Assembly: GCF_003478335.1 (NCBI RefSeq)
Contig: NZ_QUFB01000002.1
Location: 75,537 to 139,536 of the forward strand
DNA length: 64,000 bases
Direction: 5' to 3'
From: Clostridium sp. AM49-4BH
GTDB taxonomy: Bacteria > Bacillota > Clostridia > Lachnospirales > Lachnospiraceae
The notes under the pieces are model-generated. The model had not been told where the DNA came from, searched no databases, and saw only the letters and a list, made by a program, of their open reading frames with translations. Shown here in pieces: positions 26,076 through 37,226 of the stretch; within the stretch, counting starts at the first letter, position 1; each line of letters opens with the position of its first letter. The position numbers were made by a program, and so were the translations under genes.

Positions 26076-27091
26076 ATGGAGACTAAGATTAAGATCGTTG
26101 TGGATGCGATGGGTGGTGATTATGCACCAGAGGTTCCGGTACAGGGAGCCGTAGAAGCATTGCAGGAAAATACAAATATTTCTATCGTATTGGTAGGTAG
26201 AACAGATGCGATCAAGGAGCAGCTTGCAAAATATACGTATGATAAAGAGCGCATAGAGATCGTTCATGCAGAGGAAGTGATCGGATTTGACGAGCCACCG
26301 GTGATGGCAGTTCGCAAAAAGAAGGATTCTTCCATCGTAGTTGGCATGAACTCGTTAAAAAAGGCGAGGCAGATGCATTTGTATCAGCAGGAAGCACCGG
26401 TGCTATATTAGTTGGTGGTCAGATGATCGTTGGAAGGATCAAAGGTATTGAGCGAGCACCGTTAGCGCCATTGATCCCAACGGCCAAAGGACCGGCATTG
26501 CTGATCGATTGTGGAGCAAATGTAGATGCCAGAGCTTCTCATTTGGTGCAGTTTGCACAGATGGGATCCATATATATGAAACACGTTGTTGGAGTAGACA
26601 ATCCTAAAGTTGCTATTGTAAATATTGGTGCAGAAGAAGAAAAAGGAAACCAATTGGTGAAAGAAACATATCCTTTATTGAAAGAATGTAAAGATATTAA
26701 TTTTACCGGAAGTATTGAAGCAAGAGACATTCCGAAGGGTGATGCCGATGTTATTGTATGTGAGGCATTTGTTGGCAATGTTATTTTGAAATTATACGAG
26801 GGATTGGCAGGGACACTGCTTTCTAAGGTGAAGCAGGGGCTCATGTCTACACTTCGCAGTAAGATAGGGGCATTGCTGATCAAGCCGGCATTGAAAAAGA
26901 CAATGAAAGAGTTTAACACGGATGATCATGGCGGAGCACCATTGCTTGGCTTGAGAGGATTAGTTGTTAAAACGCATGGCAGCTCCAATGCGAAAGATGT
27001 CAAAATGGGCATTTTGCAGTGTGTGCAGTTTACCGAAGAGCAGATCAATGAAAAGATCAAAGAGAATCTTGCAGTAAAGCAGGAAGATTAG
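26076..27091 (+). pseudogene. plsX: Phosphate acyltransferase PlsX, interrupted by a -1 frameshift
   Basis: PlsX converts acyl-ACP to acyl-phosphate for phospholipid synthesis. The gene is split: frame 1 covers 26076-26411 (111 residues, IVVDAMGGDYAPE onward) and the rest continues in the -1 frame, with a second open frame from 26423 to 27091. With one base restored at the A-run 26357-26362, a single 338-residue PlsX of normal length reads through SLKKGEADAFVSAGSTGA. The break is exactly at the heptamer A AAA AAG (26357-26363) read as TTA AAA AAG. It could therefore be a programmed -1 frameshift, a homopolymer indel in the assembly, or a true mutation. plsX is normally essential where PlsY is the acyltransferase. 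acpP, rnc, smc and ftsY follow. Confidence 0.9.
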
Positions 27092-27128
27092 CGAATAGTA
27101 TGAGATGGGAAAGGAATGAGTGTTTCTT

Positions 27129-27356
27129 ATGGAGTTTGAAAAGCTGCAGATGATCATTGCAGAAGTTCTGGGCAAAGACTCGGAGCAGATTTATGCCAAA
27201 GCGCGGCTGGTGGAGGATCTGGGAGTGGATTCTCTGGAAGTTTTTCAGATCATTATGGGAATGGAAGACACGTTTGATGTTATTTTAGAGGAAGAAGCGG
27301 TGTATCAGGTGAAGACGGTACAGGATCTGTGCAATCTTGTGATGATACCTGCATAA
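27129..27356 (+). CDS. acpP: Acyl carrier protein
   Basis: A 75-residue acyl carrier protein. The phosphopantetheine attachment serine is S35 in GVDSLEVF; flanking acidic helices (EDTFDVILEEEA) fit the family. I prefer ATG 27129 (MEFEKLQ, the usual ACP start); an in-frame GTG at 27120 sits closer to the AAGGA at 27110-27114 and cannot be excluded. Position between plsX and rnc is classical and supports a role in fatty-acid and phospholipid synthesis. Confidence 0.9.
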   Translation: MEFEKLQMIIAEVLGKDSEQIYAKARLVEDLGVDSLEVFQIIMGMEDTFDVILEEEAVYQVKTVQDLCNLVMIPA

Positions 27357-27374
27357 AAAGGAGTATGATGAACA

Positions 27375-28061
27375 GTGAGACAGGAAAAGATAATTGAGTT
27401 TGAAAAAAAGATTGGATACACGTTTGAAAATCCGTATCTGTTGGTGACGGCATTGACTCACAGTTCGTATTCAAATGAAAAACGACTGAAAAAATATAAA
27501 TGCAATGAGCGTTTGGAGTTTTTGGGGGACGCTGTATTAGAGTTGATCTCCAGCGAGTATATTTTTAAGGAAAATCCGCAGAAACCAGAGGGAGATCTTA
27601 CAAGGATACGGGCAAGTTATGTCTGTGAACCGACGCTGGCAGCTTGTGCGCGAGATATTTCTTTGGGAGATTATCTGCTTTTGGGTAAAGGAGAGGATCG
27701 CACCGGGGGCAGAGAGCGGGATTCTATTTTGTCAGATGCCATGGAGGCTACGATCGGTGCTGTTTATCTGGATGGAGGATTTGCCAGAGCAAAAGAGTAT
27801 GTCGAGGCATTTGTGCTGCGTGATATCGAGAACAAAAAGTTGTTTTATGACAGCAAAACGATTCTGCAGGAGATTGTGCAGGGAAGACATCTTGCGTTGG
27901 CATATCAGCTGGTGAAAGAAACCGGACCGGATCACTGTAAATCATTTGAGGTTGCTGTGATGATCAACGGTAAAAAGATAGCGGTCGGGACAGGAAGGAC
28001 AAAGAAAAAAGCAGAGCAGTCGGCAGCGTATGAGGCAATTCTTGCTTTGCGGGAGAAATGA
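27375..28061 (+). CDS. rnc: Ribonuclease III
   Basis: A 228-residue double-strand-specific endoribonuclease that processes rRNA precursors. The catalytic signature is NERLEFLGDAVLEL at about residues 43-56, with the second acidic cluster at SDAMEATIGAVYLDGG. A double-stranded RNA-binding domain fills the C-terminal third. The only in-frame start with a ribosome-binding site (AAAAGGAG) is GTG 27375. The stop lies 8 bp before smc. Confidence 0.96.
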   Translation: MRQEKIIEFEKKIGYTFENPYLLVTALTHSSYSNEKRLKKYKCNERLEFLGDAVLELISSEYIFKENPQKPEGDLTRIRASYVCEPTLAACARDISLGDYLLLGKGEDRTGGRERDSILSDAMEATIGAVYLDGGFARAKEYVEAFVLRDIENKKLFYDSKTILQEIVQGRHLALAYQLVKETGPDHCKSFEVAVMINGKKIAVGTGRTKKKAEQSAAYEAILALREK

Positions 28062-28069
28062 GGTAAGGA

Positions 28070-31000
28070 ATGTATTTAAAAAGTTTGGAGGTACATGGCT
28101 TTAAGTCGTTTGCCAATAAATTAGTATTTGAATTCCATAACGGAATCACTGCTATCGTTGGACCAAATGGCAGTGGTAAGAGTAATGTGGCGGATGCTGT
28201 CAGATGGGTGCTTGGTGAACAGAGTGCCAAACAGCTTCGTGGAGCGAAGATGGAAGATGTCATTTTTGCCGGAACACAGCTTCGTAAGCCACAGGGCTTT
28301 GCGTATGTGGCGATCACGATCAATAATGAAGATCACAAGTTGAAAGTGCCGTATGAAGAGGTAAAGATTGCTCGACGGGTATACCGATCCGGTGAAAGCG
28401 AGTACCTGCTCAACGGTGCTTCGTGTCGTTTGCGGGATATTCAGGAATTACTGTTAGATACCGGTATTGGTAAGGAAGGTTATTCTATCATCGGGCAGGG
28501 TCAGATTGATAAGATCTTAAGTGGTAAGCCGGAAGAGCGTCGCGAGCTTTTTGACGAGGCTGCCGGTATTGTGAAGTTCAAAAAGCGCAAAACGGTTGCT
28601 GAGAAGAATTTAGAGGAAGAGCAGCAAAATCTTGTGCGAATCGAAGACATTTTATCGGAGTTGGAAAAACAGGTTGAGCCATTGGAGGCGCAATCCGAAA
28701 AAGCAAAAGAATATTTGAGTTACCGTGATGAACTGCGCAATCTGGATATCAATGTATTTTTGCAGGATTACAAAGAAAACAGCGCTTCCATGGAGGAACT
28801 TCGCGAGAAGGAAAGTATTGCAGATGGAGATCTGGCTAAGACAAAGGAAGAATATGAAACGGTCAAGTCAGAATATATTCAATTAGAAGAGGCACTGGAT
28901 AAACATACGCGGAATCTGGAAGAATGCCGTGAAACGCTGAGTGCTGATAAAGTGAAGTTGAATCAGCAGGAAGGCGATATAAAAGTATTAGAGGAGCAGA
29001 TCAATGCGGTGCGCCAAAGCGAGCTGTATTATCGTGAGCAGATAGAGAACTACCGTGCCAAAGTGTCTGAACTGGAAAGCGAACAAGAAGAGCATCGCGC
29101 AAAAACGAAAGAATTTGAAGATAAATTACAGCAGATGGAACAGTCCCGTCAGGATGTTACTGCTAAGAGGGAAAAGACCGGCAATGAGATCGCACTTCTC
29201 GAGCAGGAGATCGCAGGTCACAATGAGGCGATCGCACAGGCAAAAGATGCAAATACGGATGTTGTGACGCAGGAAGAACGCTTTCAAACGCTGTTAGAGC
29301 AGAACAATATCAAAAAAGTGGAACTGACAAAACGGATTTTGGAAAATAAAACGCAAACGGCCGGTTTGCAGGAGATTTTAGACCGAGAGCAAAGCAATCT
29401 GCAGGAGATCTCGGATAAGATACAGGCGTTAGATGATGCCGGAGCAGAACTCGCACATTCTGTCAAGCATATGCAGGGACAGACAGAGCAGTTAAATCTC
29501 GAGCGCCGGGAGACGGAGCGACAGTATCACATGGATCATTCCAGACTGCGTTCTCTGCAAAATATGACAGAGCGCTATGAGGGGTTTGGGCAGAGCATCA
29601 AGCGTGTTATGGAGCAAAAGCCGAATTATCCGGGCATTGTCGGAGTTGTGGCAGACATTATTCGCGTAAATAAAAAGTATGAGATCGCAGTGGAAACTGC
29701 ACTTGGCGGCAGCATTCAAAATATCGTGACCGATAATGAGCAGACCGCCAAAAGTATGATCGCTCATTTAAAAAAGAATCGCTACGGCAGAGCTACATTT
29801 TTGCCGTTGACCAATATACATACAAAGGCAGCAAGCCGCGCACAAAATATTATGGCAGAGCCGGGTGTGATCGGTATGGCATCCACCCTTGTAGAGGCAG
29901 AAGATCGCTTCTCAGATTGGTAGAATATTTGCTGGGACGTTTTGTTGTAGTTGATCATATCGATCATGCGATCGCTTTGGCCAAGAAGTATCATCACACG
30001 ATACGTATCGTTACGACAGAGGGTGAACTCTTAAATCCGGGTGGTTCTATGTCCGGTGGTGCTTTTCGTAACAACAATAATCTGTTGGGAAGACGCCGCG
30101 AGATGGAGGAACTTGAGCAGCAGACGAAGAAATGGAAAGCGCGCCTTACTGAAATCGATGCAGATATTGCCAAGTATGAGAAAGATGGTGCGCAGATCCG
30201 TCAGAAGATCGAGACAAATCATCACCTGCGAGAAGAACTGGTATTGCAGCAAAATACTGCAAAATTGCAATATGATCGTGCAAACCGCGATATGGAACAA
30301 GCGAAGGAACAGCTTGATCACATTCGTTTTGAAAGTCAGGGAATCGAGGGACAGAAAAAGGAGCTGCAGGATGAATTAGATAAGCTGCAGGATCAACGTA
30401 AGGAAAATGAGGATCAGAATAAGATCCGCGAAGAGCGCATTGCAGAGTGCACGGACAAGCTTGATCAGGTCCGGGAGCAGCAAAGACAATTAGAGACAGA
30501 AGATGCACAGCTCCAATTGGACTATACAACATTGGAGCAGAAGAAACAGTTTCAGCAGGAAAATGTGAATCGTGTTGCCGGAGAACTGCAGAATATTTGC
30601 CAGCAGATGGAGGAAGCATCCGGGAATAATATGCAGGCAGATGAGCGGGTACGTCAAAAAGAGGCACAGATCGCGGATTTAAGACAGCAGATGGATCAGC
30701 TTTCTGTGCAGATCACGACGTTGACAGAGATGGTTGAGCAGAAAGTGCAGAAACGTGAGGAGCTGACAACGAGGCAGAAAGGCTTTTTTGAGCGTCGGGA
30801 GAGCTTATCAGAGCAGATGAATGCATTGGATAAAGAGGTGTTCCGCCTGCGCAACAGTCAGGAAAAACTGCAGGAAAAGATGGATTCTTACACGAACTAT
30901 ATGTGGGAGCAGTATGAACTGACCTTTAGTAAAGCGGAAGAAATTCGTGTAGCGTTAAATATGTCCGGGGCGCAAATGCGTGCCCAGATCAAAACCCTAA

Positions 31001-31632
31001 AAGGCAAGATCAAAGGCTTAGGGGATGTCAATGTCAATGCAATTGAACAGTACCGGGAGCTAATGGAACGCTATGAACTGCTTAACGGCCAGCATGATGA
31101 TCTCATTAAGGCAGCCGATGTCTTACGTGGCATTATCGAGGAACTGGATACTGAGATGAGAAAACAGTTTGAAGAACAGTTTGCTGAAATTCAGACACGT
31201 TTTGATAAAGTGTTTAAGGAACTATTTGGTGGTGGACGTGGAGCACTGGAGTTGACAGAGGGAGAAGATGTCCTTGAGGCAGGCATTAAGATCGTTGCCC
31301 AGCCACCGGGAAAGAAACTGCAAAATATGATGCAGATGTCCGGTGGAGAGAAAGCTCTGACAGCGATCGCGCTGCTTTTTGCCATCCAAAGTCTGAAACC
31401 ATCTCCGTTTTGTCTGTTGGACGAGATCGAGGCAGCGTTGGATGATTCTAATGTAGGGCGTTATGCCAATTATCTGCATAAATTGACCGAAAATACACAG
31501 TTTATCGTTATTACGCATCGACGTGGTACGATGAATGCTGCAGATATCCTGTATGGTATCACTATGCAGGAAAAGGGAGTATCTACGTTGGTTTCTGTCA
31601 GTCTGTTGGATGAAAAAGAGATTGCCAATTAG
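28070..31632 (+). pseudogene. smc: Chromosome segregation protein SMC, interrupted by a frameshift
   Basis: SMC is the ATPase of the condensin-like complex with ScpA/ScpB. The first frame (28070-29923, 617 residues) holds the Walker A motif GPNGSGKSNVADA, the first coiled coil and most of the hinge. The second (29917-31632) has the rest of the hinge, the second coiled coil, the signature SGGEKALTAIALLF and Walker B CLLDEIEAALDD. One base is missing near 29914, where CTCAGATTGG should probably be CTCAGGATTGG, giving FSGLVEYLLGR. With it restored the protein has 1187 residues, the normal size. There is no slippery sequence here, so an assembly error or a real mutation is likelier than programmed shifting. 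Confidence 0.92.
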
Positions 31633-31673
31633 ATGGACAGATTGTCGGCATTTGAAACATATTGTATCTGATG

Positions 31674-31702
31674 TTGCATTTTAGCAGTAAAACAGGTAAT
31701 AT
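31674..31702 (+). promoter_or_regulatory. Possible promoter of ftsY
   Basis: TTGCAT at 31674-31679 and TAATAT at 31697-31702 with a 17-bp spacer, in the 111-bp gap between smc and ftsY. The match to sigma-A consensus is moderate. Confidence 0.4.
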
Positions 31703-31743
31703 AGTAAGATGGTGCATAAAAAAGAATAACATGGAGAGTGAAT

Positions 31744-32664
31744 ATGAGTGAAAAAAAGGGATTTTTCAGCAGACTGAAAGACGGACTGACAAAAACACGA
31801 GACAACTTTGTCGCTGGAATTGACAATATATTCAACGGCTTTTCGGAGATTGACGATGATTTCTATGAAGAGCTCGAAGAAGTGCTTATTATGGCAGATA
31901 TTGGTGTAAATACTACGTCAAAGATCATTGAGAATCTGCAGCAAAAAGTCAAAGAGCAGAAGATCAAAGAGATCAGTGTCTGCAAGCAACTGTTGATCGA
32001 CAGTATCAAAGATCAGATGCGCGTGGATGAACATGCATATGACTATGAGAATGAGACTTCGGTTGTATTGTTGATCGGTGTCAACGGCGTTGGAAAAACA
32101 ACGTCAGTAGGCAAGTTGGCAGGACAGTTCAAAAACAATGGTAAGAAAGTGATACTTGCAGCTGCTGACACATTTCGTGCGGCAGCAATTGAACAGCTTA
32201 CCGAATGGGCAAATCGTGCAGGCGTGGAGTTGATCTCCGGTCAGGAAGGCGGTGATCCGGCAGCAGTTGTGTATGATGCCGTAAATGCAGCAAAGGCAAG
32301 AAAGGCAGATATTTTGCTCTGTGATACAGCCGGACGACTTCATAACAAGAAAAATTTGATGGAGGAGCTGCGCAAGATCAATCGAATTATTGAACGTGAA
32401 TATCCGAATGCACATCGGGAGACACTGGTTGTATTGGATGGAACGACGGGACAGAATGCATTAGCACAGGCAAAACAGTTTGGCGAAGTGGCAGACATTA
32501 CCGGAATCATTTTGACAAAATTAGATGGTACGGCCAAAGGTGGGATTGCGATCGCAATTCAATCAGAGCTGCATGTACCGGTGAAATATATTGGTATTGG
32601 AGAGCAGATTGATGATCTGCAGAAATTTGATGCAGATCAATTTGTTGACGCACTGTTTGAATGA
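31744..32664 (+). CDS. ftsY: Signal recognition particle receptor FtsY
   Basis: A 306-residue SRP-family GTPase, the membrane receptor for SRP in co-translational protein targeting. GTPase motifs are G1 GVNGVGKTTSVGK (about residues 113-125), DTFRAAAIEQL, G3 DTAGRLHNK and G4 TKLDGTAKGG. The N-terminal NG-domain helices are present, but the long acidic A-domain is short, as in Gram-positives. Start is ATG 31744 with GGAG eight bases upstream; the GTG at 31738 lacks spacing. Confidence 0.96.
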   Translation: MSEKKGFFSRLKDGLTKTRDNFVAGIDNIFNGFSEIDDDFYEELEEVLIMADIGVNTTSKIIENLQQKVKEQKIKEISVCKQLLIDSIKDQMRVDEHAYDYENETSVVLLIGVNGVGKTTSVGKLAGQFKNNGKKVILAAADTFRAAAIEQLTEWANRAGVELISGQEGGDPAAVVYDAVNAAKARKADILLCDTAGRLHNKKNLMEELRKINRIIEREYPNAHRETLVVLDGTTGQNALAQAKQFGEVADITGIILTKLDGTAKGGIAIAIQSELHVPVKYIGIGEQIDDLQKFDADQFVDALFE

Positions 32665-32703
32665 TTGACAGGATAAAAAGAAAATTCATTGGAGGATAGT
32701 AAC

Positions 32704-33921
32704 ATGATGACATTAGATAAGTTTGAAGAAGCTTCAGAAAAGGTTAAGGAAGTCGTACTTCCGACCAATCTGATCTATAGCGAGTACTTTTCAGAACAGA
32801 CAGGAAATAAAGTATATCTGAAACCGGAAAATATGCAGTACACAGGAGCTTATAAGGTGCGAGGCGCTTATTATAAGATCAGTACAATGTCATCGGACGA
32901 AAGAGAAAAAGGATTGATTACGGCATCTGCAGGAAATCATGCGCAGGGAGTTGCCTACGCGGCCAAATTATATGGTGTTCCGGCAACGATCGTAATGCCG
33001 ACAACGACGCCGTTGATAAAAGTGAATCGAACGAAAGGTTATGGCGCTAACGTGGTACTGCATGGATCAGTATACGATGAAGCCTGCCAGAAAGCGTTGG
33101 AATTGGCAGAGAAGAGCGGTGCTACTTTTGTACATCCGTTTAATGATGAAACCGTTGCAACCGGTCAGGGAACGATTGCAATGGAAATCTTTAAGGAACT
33201 GCCGACAGTAGACATTATTTTGGTCCCGATCGGTGGTGGTGGACTGGCAGCCGGTGTTTCAACACTTGCTAAGCTGTTAAATCCGAACATCAAAGTGATT
33301 GGCGTAGAGCCGGCAGGCGCAAGCTGTATGAAAGCATCTTTAGATGCGGGCAAAGTAGTTACACTGCCAAATGTAGAGACAATTGCGGATGGTACCGCTG
33401 TTAAGACTCCGGGAGATAAGATTTTCCCATATATACAGAAAAATATTGACGAGATCATTGCTGTTGAGGATGAAGAGTTGATTGTCAATTTCTTAGATAT
33501 TTTGGAAAACCATAAGATGTTAGTAGAAAACTCAGGCTTGCTTACTGTGGCAGCATTAAAGCATCTCGACTGCAAGGGCAAACGGGTCGTTTCAATCTTA
33601 AGTGGCGGTAATATGGACATTATTACGTTGTCTTCCGTCGTTCAGCATGGACTGATCGCCCGCGGCAGAGTATTTACCGTTGCCGTACAGTTACCGGACA
33701 GACCGGGTGAACTTGTCAACGTAGCGGATATTATCGCAAAAGAAAAAGGAAATGTTATCCGCTTAGAGCATAATCAGTTTGTCAGCATCAACCGTAATGC
33801 GGCAGTTGAGCTTCGGATCACGCTTGAGGCATTTGGACAGGAGCACAAAAATGAGATTTTAAAGGCGCTTCGTGACAAGGGGTATGACGCAAAAGAAGAG
33901 ACACCGACAGGTATGTATTAG
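32704..33921 (+). CDS. ilvA: Threonine ammonia-lyase
   Basis: A 405-residue PLP enzyme that deaminates threonine to 2-oxobutyrate, the entry to isoleucine synthesis or threonine catabolism. The PLP lysine lies in YTGAYKVRGAYYK and the phosphate-binding loop is PIGGGGLAAG. A C-terminal ACT domain (VAVQLPDRPGELVNVADIIA, about residue 325 on) suggests allosteric control by an amino acid. The start is ATG 32704 behind GGAGG. The choice between biosynthetic and catabolic naming is not resolved by sequence. hisZ follows after 17 bp, so it may be transcribed with the histidine genes. Confidence 0.92.
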   Translation: MMTLDKFEEASEKVKEVVLPTNLIYSEYFSEQTGNKVYLKPENMQYTGAYKVRGAYYKISTMSSDEREKGLITASAGNHAQGVAYAAKLYGVPATIVMPTTTPLIKVNRTKGYGANVVLHGSVYDEACQKALELAEKSGATFVHPFNDETVATGQGTIAMEIFKELPTVDIILVPIGGGGLAAGVSTLAKLLNPNIKVIGVEPAGASCMKASLDAGKVVTLPNVETIADGTAVKTPGDKIFPYIQKNIDEIIAVEDEELIVNFLDILENHKMLVENSGLLTVAALKHLDCKGKRVVSILSGGNMDIITLSSVVQHGLIARGRVFTVAVQLPDRPGELVNVADIIAKEKGNVIRLEHNQFVSINRNAAVELRITLEAFGQEHKNEILKALRDKGYDAKEETPTGMY

Positions 33922-33938
33922 AAAGGAATGGTTGTTTT

Positions 33939-35183
33939 ATGGCAGGAACAGAAAATACAAAGGCATCAGAATTGTTGCACACACCCGGTGGAGTGCGGGA
34001 TATTTATGGCAGTGCTTGTGCCAGAAAGCTGGAGGTACAGCATTCGTTAGAGCAGGTGATGCATTCCTATGGATTTCGAAATGTGCAGACACCGACGTTT
34101 GAGTATTTTGATATTTTTAATAAAGAACGTGGAACAGCTGCATCCAATGAGATGTTTAAGTTCTTTGACCGTGGCAACAATACACTAGTATTGCGACCGG
34201 ACATGACGCCGGCGATCGCACGCTGTGTTGCCAAATATTTCCGTGAGGAGACTGAGCAGATGCGTTTCTGCTACACGGCACAGACTTTTGTCAGTACCGG
34301 ACAATACAAGGGTAAATTGCAGGAAGTGACACAGGTTGGAGCAGAGCTTTTTATGGATGACAGCTCCGATGCGGACGCAGAGATGTTAGCATTGACGATA
34401 GAATGTCTGTTAGAGAGCGGTTTGAAGGAATTTCAGATCGAAGTGGGACATGCCGATCTGTTCCGGGCTTTGGTAGAGGAAGCAGGCTTTGAGGAGGAGA
34501 CGATCGAGACGCTGCGTGATCTGATCGAGAGCAAAAACTTCTTTGGCGTGGAAGAATTGTTAGGCAAGCTCACGGTACAGCAGGGGTTAAAAGAGGTCTT
34601 TGTGAAACTGCCGGAACTATTAGAGAACTTAAAAGAGGCGGCAGATTTTGTGCGTGCGAGAAGTAAGAGCGAGCGCGTATATAAAGCATTAGAACGCTTG
34701 GAAAAATTAGAAGAGATCTTAAAGATATATGGTTTAGAAGATTATGTCACGATCGATCTCAGTATGCTGAGTCATTACAGCTATTATACAGGAGTTGTAT
34801 TCCGTGCCTATACATATGGAAATGGTGAGGCGATCGCCAGCGGTGGCCGCTATGACGGTTTGGTGGCACAGTTTGGCAAAGAGGCGCCGGCAATCGGTTT
34901 GGTTATCGTATTAGACCAGTTGATGATCGCAATGGAGCGTCAGAAGCTGTTTGGAGAGACTGCACTTGGCGGAACACTTTTGGTGTATCCGAAAGAGGTG
35001 CGTGCGCAGGCTTTGCAGGAGGCTAAGAAAATGCGTGAAGGTGGACAAGTTGTTCAGATGATGCGCAAATCTTCCAAAAAAGAAATTGAAGAATATGTTG
35101 CTTACGCAAAACGCAACGGTAATGATTCTTTGATCTACCTGACGAAAGATGGCGAAAAACAGCAGATGATAGAGACGAAATAA
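33939..35183 (+). CDS. hisZ: ATP phosphoribosyltransferase regulatory subunit
   Basis: A 414-residue HisRS-like protein lacking aminoacylation function, the partner that activates the short form of HisG. It carries class II synthetase motifs such as [14 protein letters not shown] and a C-terminal domain with [17 protein letters not shown]. The adjacent HisG is of the short (213-residue) type, which requires HisZ, so the assignment as HisZ rather than HisS is well supported by context. Confidence 0.94.
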   Translation: MAGTENTKASELLHTPGGVRDIYGSACARKLEVQHSLEQVMHSYGFRNVQTPTFEYFDIFNKERGTAASNEMFKFFDRGNNTLVLRPDMTPAIARCVAKYFREETEQMRFCYTAQTFVSTGQYKGKLQEVTQVGAELFMDDSSDADAEMLALTIECLLESGLKEFQIEVGHADLFRALVEEAGFEEETIETLRDLIESKNFFGVEELLGKLTVQQGLKEVFVKLPELLENLKEAADFVRARSKSERVYKALERLEKLEEILKIYGLEDYVTIDLSMLSHYSYYTGVVFRAYTYGNGEAIASGGRYDGLVAQFGKEAPAIGLVIVLDQLMIAMERQKLFGETALGGTLLVYPKEVRAQALQEAKKMREGGQVVQMMRKSSKKEIEEYVAYAKRNGNDSLIYLTKDGEKQQMIETK

Positions 35184-35197
35184 GTAGGAGGATAGCG

Positions 35198-35839
35198 ATG
35201 AAATACATAACATTTGCCCTGGCAAAAGGGCGTTTGGCAAAACAGACATTAGCGCTGTTAGAGCAGATTGGTATTACATGTGAGGAAATGAAGGATGAGA
35301 AAACGCGTAAGCTGATCTTTGTAAATGAAGAACTTGGTTTTAAGTTTTTCCTTTCGAAAGCATCGGATGTTCCGACTTATGTTGAAATGGGTGCTGCTGA
35401 TATTGGTGTAGTCGGTAAGGATACCATTTTGGAAGAGGGCCGCAAGTTATATGAAGTATTGGATCTCAATTGCGGCAAATGCCGTATGTGTGTTGCAGGA
35501 CCGAAAGAGGCGAAGGAACGCTTGAATGACGGTTCCCTGATCCGTGTGGCAAGCAAGTATCCTCGCATTGCAAAGGATTATTTTTATAATGTCAAACATC
35601 AGACAGTTGAGATCATTAAACTGAATGGGTCGGTAGAGCTTGCTCCAATCGTTGGTCTGTCAGAAGTGATCGTGGATATTGTTGAGACAGGTTCGACACT
35701 GCGTGAAAACGGTTTGGAAGTATTGGAAGAGATCTGTCCGTTATCGGCGAGAGTGGTTGTTAATGAAGTGAGTATGAAGATGCAGCATGAGCGTATTACA
35801 AAGTTGATCCGAGATCTGCGGAAAGTTATTCCACAGTAA
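35198..35839 (+). CDS. hisG: ATP phosphoribosyltransferase, short form
   Basis: A 213-residue catalytic subunit for the first step of histidine synthesis (ATP plus PRPP). It has the family segments [31 protein letters not shown] and the PRPP loop region [13 protein letters not shown]. The C-terminal regulatory domain of long HisG is absent, consistent with HisZ encoded just upstream. It starts behind TAGGAGG. Confidence 0.97.
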   Translation: MKYITFALAKGRLAKQTLALLEQIGITCEEMKDEKTRKLIFVNEELGFKFFLSKASDVPTYVEMGAADIGVVGKDTILEEGRKLYEVLDLNCGKCRMCVAGPKEAKERLNDGSLIRVASKYPRIAKDYFYNVKHQTVEIIKLNGSVELAPIVGLSEVIVDIVETGSTLRENGLEVLEEICPLSARVVVNEVSMKMQHERITKLIRDLRKVIPQ

Positions 35840-35862
35840 CATAGAAAGAGGAGGAAATTACG

Positions 35863-37155
35863 ATGAGAATTGTAAAGCTGACACAAAAAGAGCGCGAAAA
35901 TATTTTGGAAAATCTTTTGAAAAGAAGTCCGAATCAATATAGCAAATTTGAGACAACGGTTCGCGATATTTTGGATAAAGTGAAAGCAGAAGGTGACCAG
36001 GCACTGTTTGCGTATACAGAACAGTTTGATGGTGTAAAGATCACTGAGGAAACCTTCCGTGTTACCGAAGAAGAAATTGCTGAGGCATATGAAAAAGTAG
36101 ATTCTCATCTGATTGAAATCATTCGTAAGGCGTTAGTGAATATTCGTGATTACCACCAGAAACAGGTTCGATACAGTTGGTTTGACAGCAAACCGGATGG
36201 CACGCTGTTAGGTCAGAAAGTAACGGCATTGGAACGTGTTGGTGTATATGTTCCGGGTGGTAAAGCAGTATATCCGTCATCGGTTTTGATGAATATTGTT
36301 CCGGCAAAGGTGGCAGGAGTAGAACGTATCGTTATGACAACACCGCCGGGAAAAGATGGCAAAGTATATCCGATCACATTGGTTGCAGCCAAAGAGGCTG
36401 GCGTCGATGAGATTTATAAAGTGGGTGGAGCACAGGCAATCGGTGCTTTGGCATATGGAACCGAAAGCATCAAAAAGGTTGATAAGATCGTGGGACCAGG
36501 TAATATTTTTGTGGCACTGGCCAAGAAAGCGGTATATGGACATGTCAGCATTGACTCGATCGCCGGCCCGAGTGAGATTTTAGTACTGGCAGATGAGACA
36601 GCCAACCCACGTTATGTAGCTGCTGACTTATTGTCACAGGCAGAACATGATGAGATGGCATCTGCGATCCTGATCACGACTAGCGAAGAGCTGGCTGATA
36701 AAGTATCCGAAGAAGTTGATGGTTTTGTGAAAAAATTATCCCGTCAGGAGATCATCCAAAAATCATTGGATTCTTACGGTTATATTCTGGTTGCAGATAC
36801 GATGGAAGAGGCGATTGAAACAGCTAACGAGATTGCTTCAGAGCATTTAGAGATCGTTACGAAAAATCCATTCGATACAATGACGAGAATTCGTAACGCC
36901 GGAGCGATTTTCTTAGGAGAGTACAGCAGTGAGCCTTTGGGTGATTATTTTGCAGGACCAAACCATGTGCTTCCGACAAATGGCACTGCGAAGTTTTTCT
37001 CTCCACTGTCGGTCGATGACTTTATTAAGAAGTCCAGTATCATTTCCTATTCCCGAGAGGCACTGGAGCTGGTACATCAGGATATCGAGGACTTTGCAAC
37101 TGCTGAGAAGTTCACTGCACATGCAAATTCAATCGCTGTTCGATTCGAACAATAA
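35863..37155 (+). CDS. hisD: Histidinol dehydrogenase
   Basis: A 430-residue enzyme carrying out the last two oxidations to histidine using NAD. Typical blocks are [53 protein letters not shown] and DLLSQAEHD, which include zinc-binding and catalytic residues of the family. Start is ATG 35863 behind AGAGGAGG. Confidence 0.97.
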   Translation: MRIVKLTQKERENILENLLKRSPNQYSKFETTVRDILDKVKAEGDQALFAYTEQFDGVKITEETFRVTEEEIAEAYEKVDSHLIEIIRKALVNIRDYHQKQVRYSWFDSKPDGTLLGQKVTALERVGVYVPGGKAVYPSSVLMNIVPAKVAGVERIVMTTPPGKDGKVYPITLVAAKEAGVDEIYKVGGAQAIGALAYGTESIKKVDKIVGPGNIFVALAKKAVYGHVSIDSIAGPSEILVLADETANPRYVAADLLSQAEHDEMASAILITTSEELADKVSEEVDGFVKKLSRQEIIQKSLDSYGYILVADTMEEAIETANEIASEHLEIVTKNPFDTMTRIRNAGAIFLGEYSSEPLGDYFAGPNHVLPTNGTAKFFSPLSVDDFIKKSSIISYSREALELVHQDIEDFATAEKFTAHANSIAVRFEQ

Positions 37156-37167
37156 TTGGAATACAAA

Positions 37168-37196
37168 TTGCAAACTTTTGAAAAATCGGGTAAAAT
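37168..37196 (+). promoter_or_regulatory. Possible internal promoter before hisB
   Basis: TTGCAA at 37168-37173 and TAAAAT at 37191-37196, spacer 17 bp, in the 71-bp gap between hisD and hisB. It may give hisB-hisIE extra transcription. Confidence 0.45.
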
Positions 37197-37226
37197 AAAA
37201 GGAAAAGCAAAGAAATGAGGATTCCT

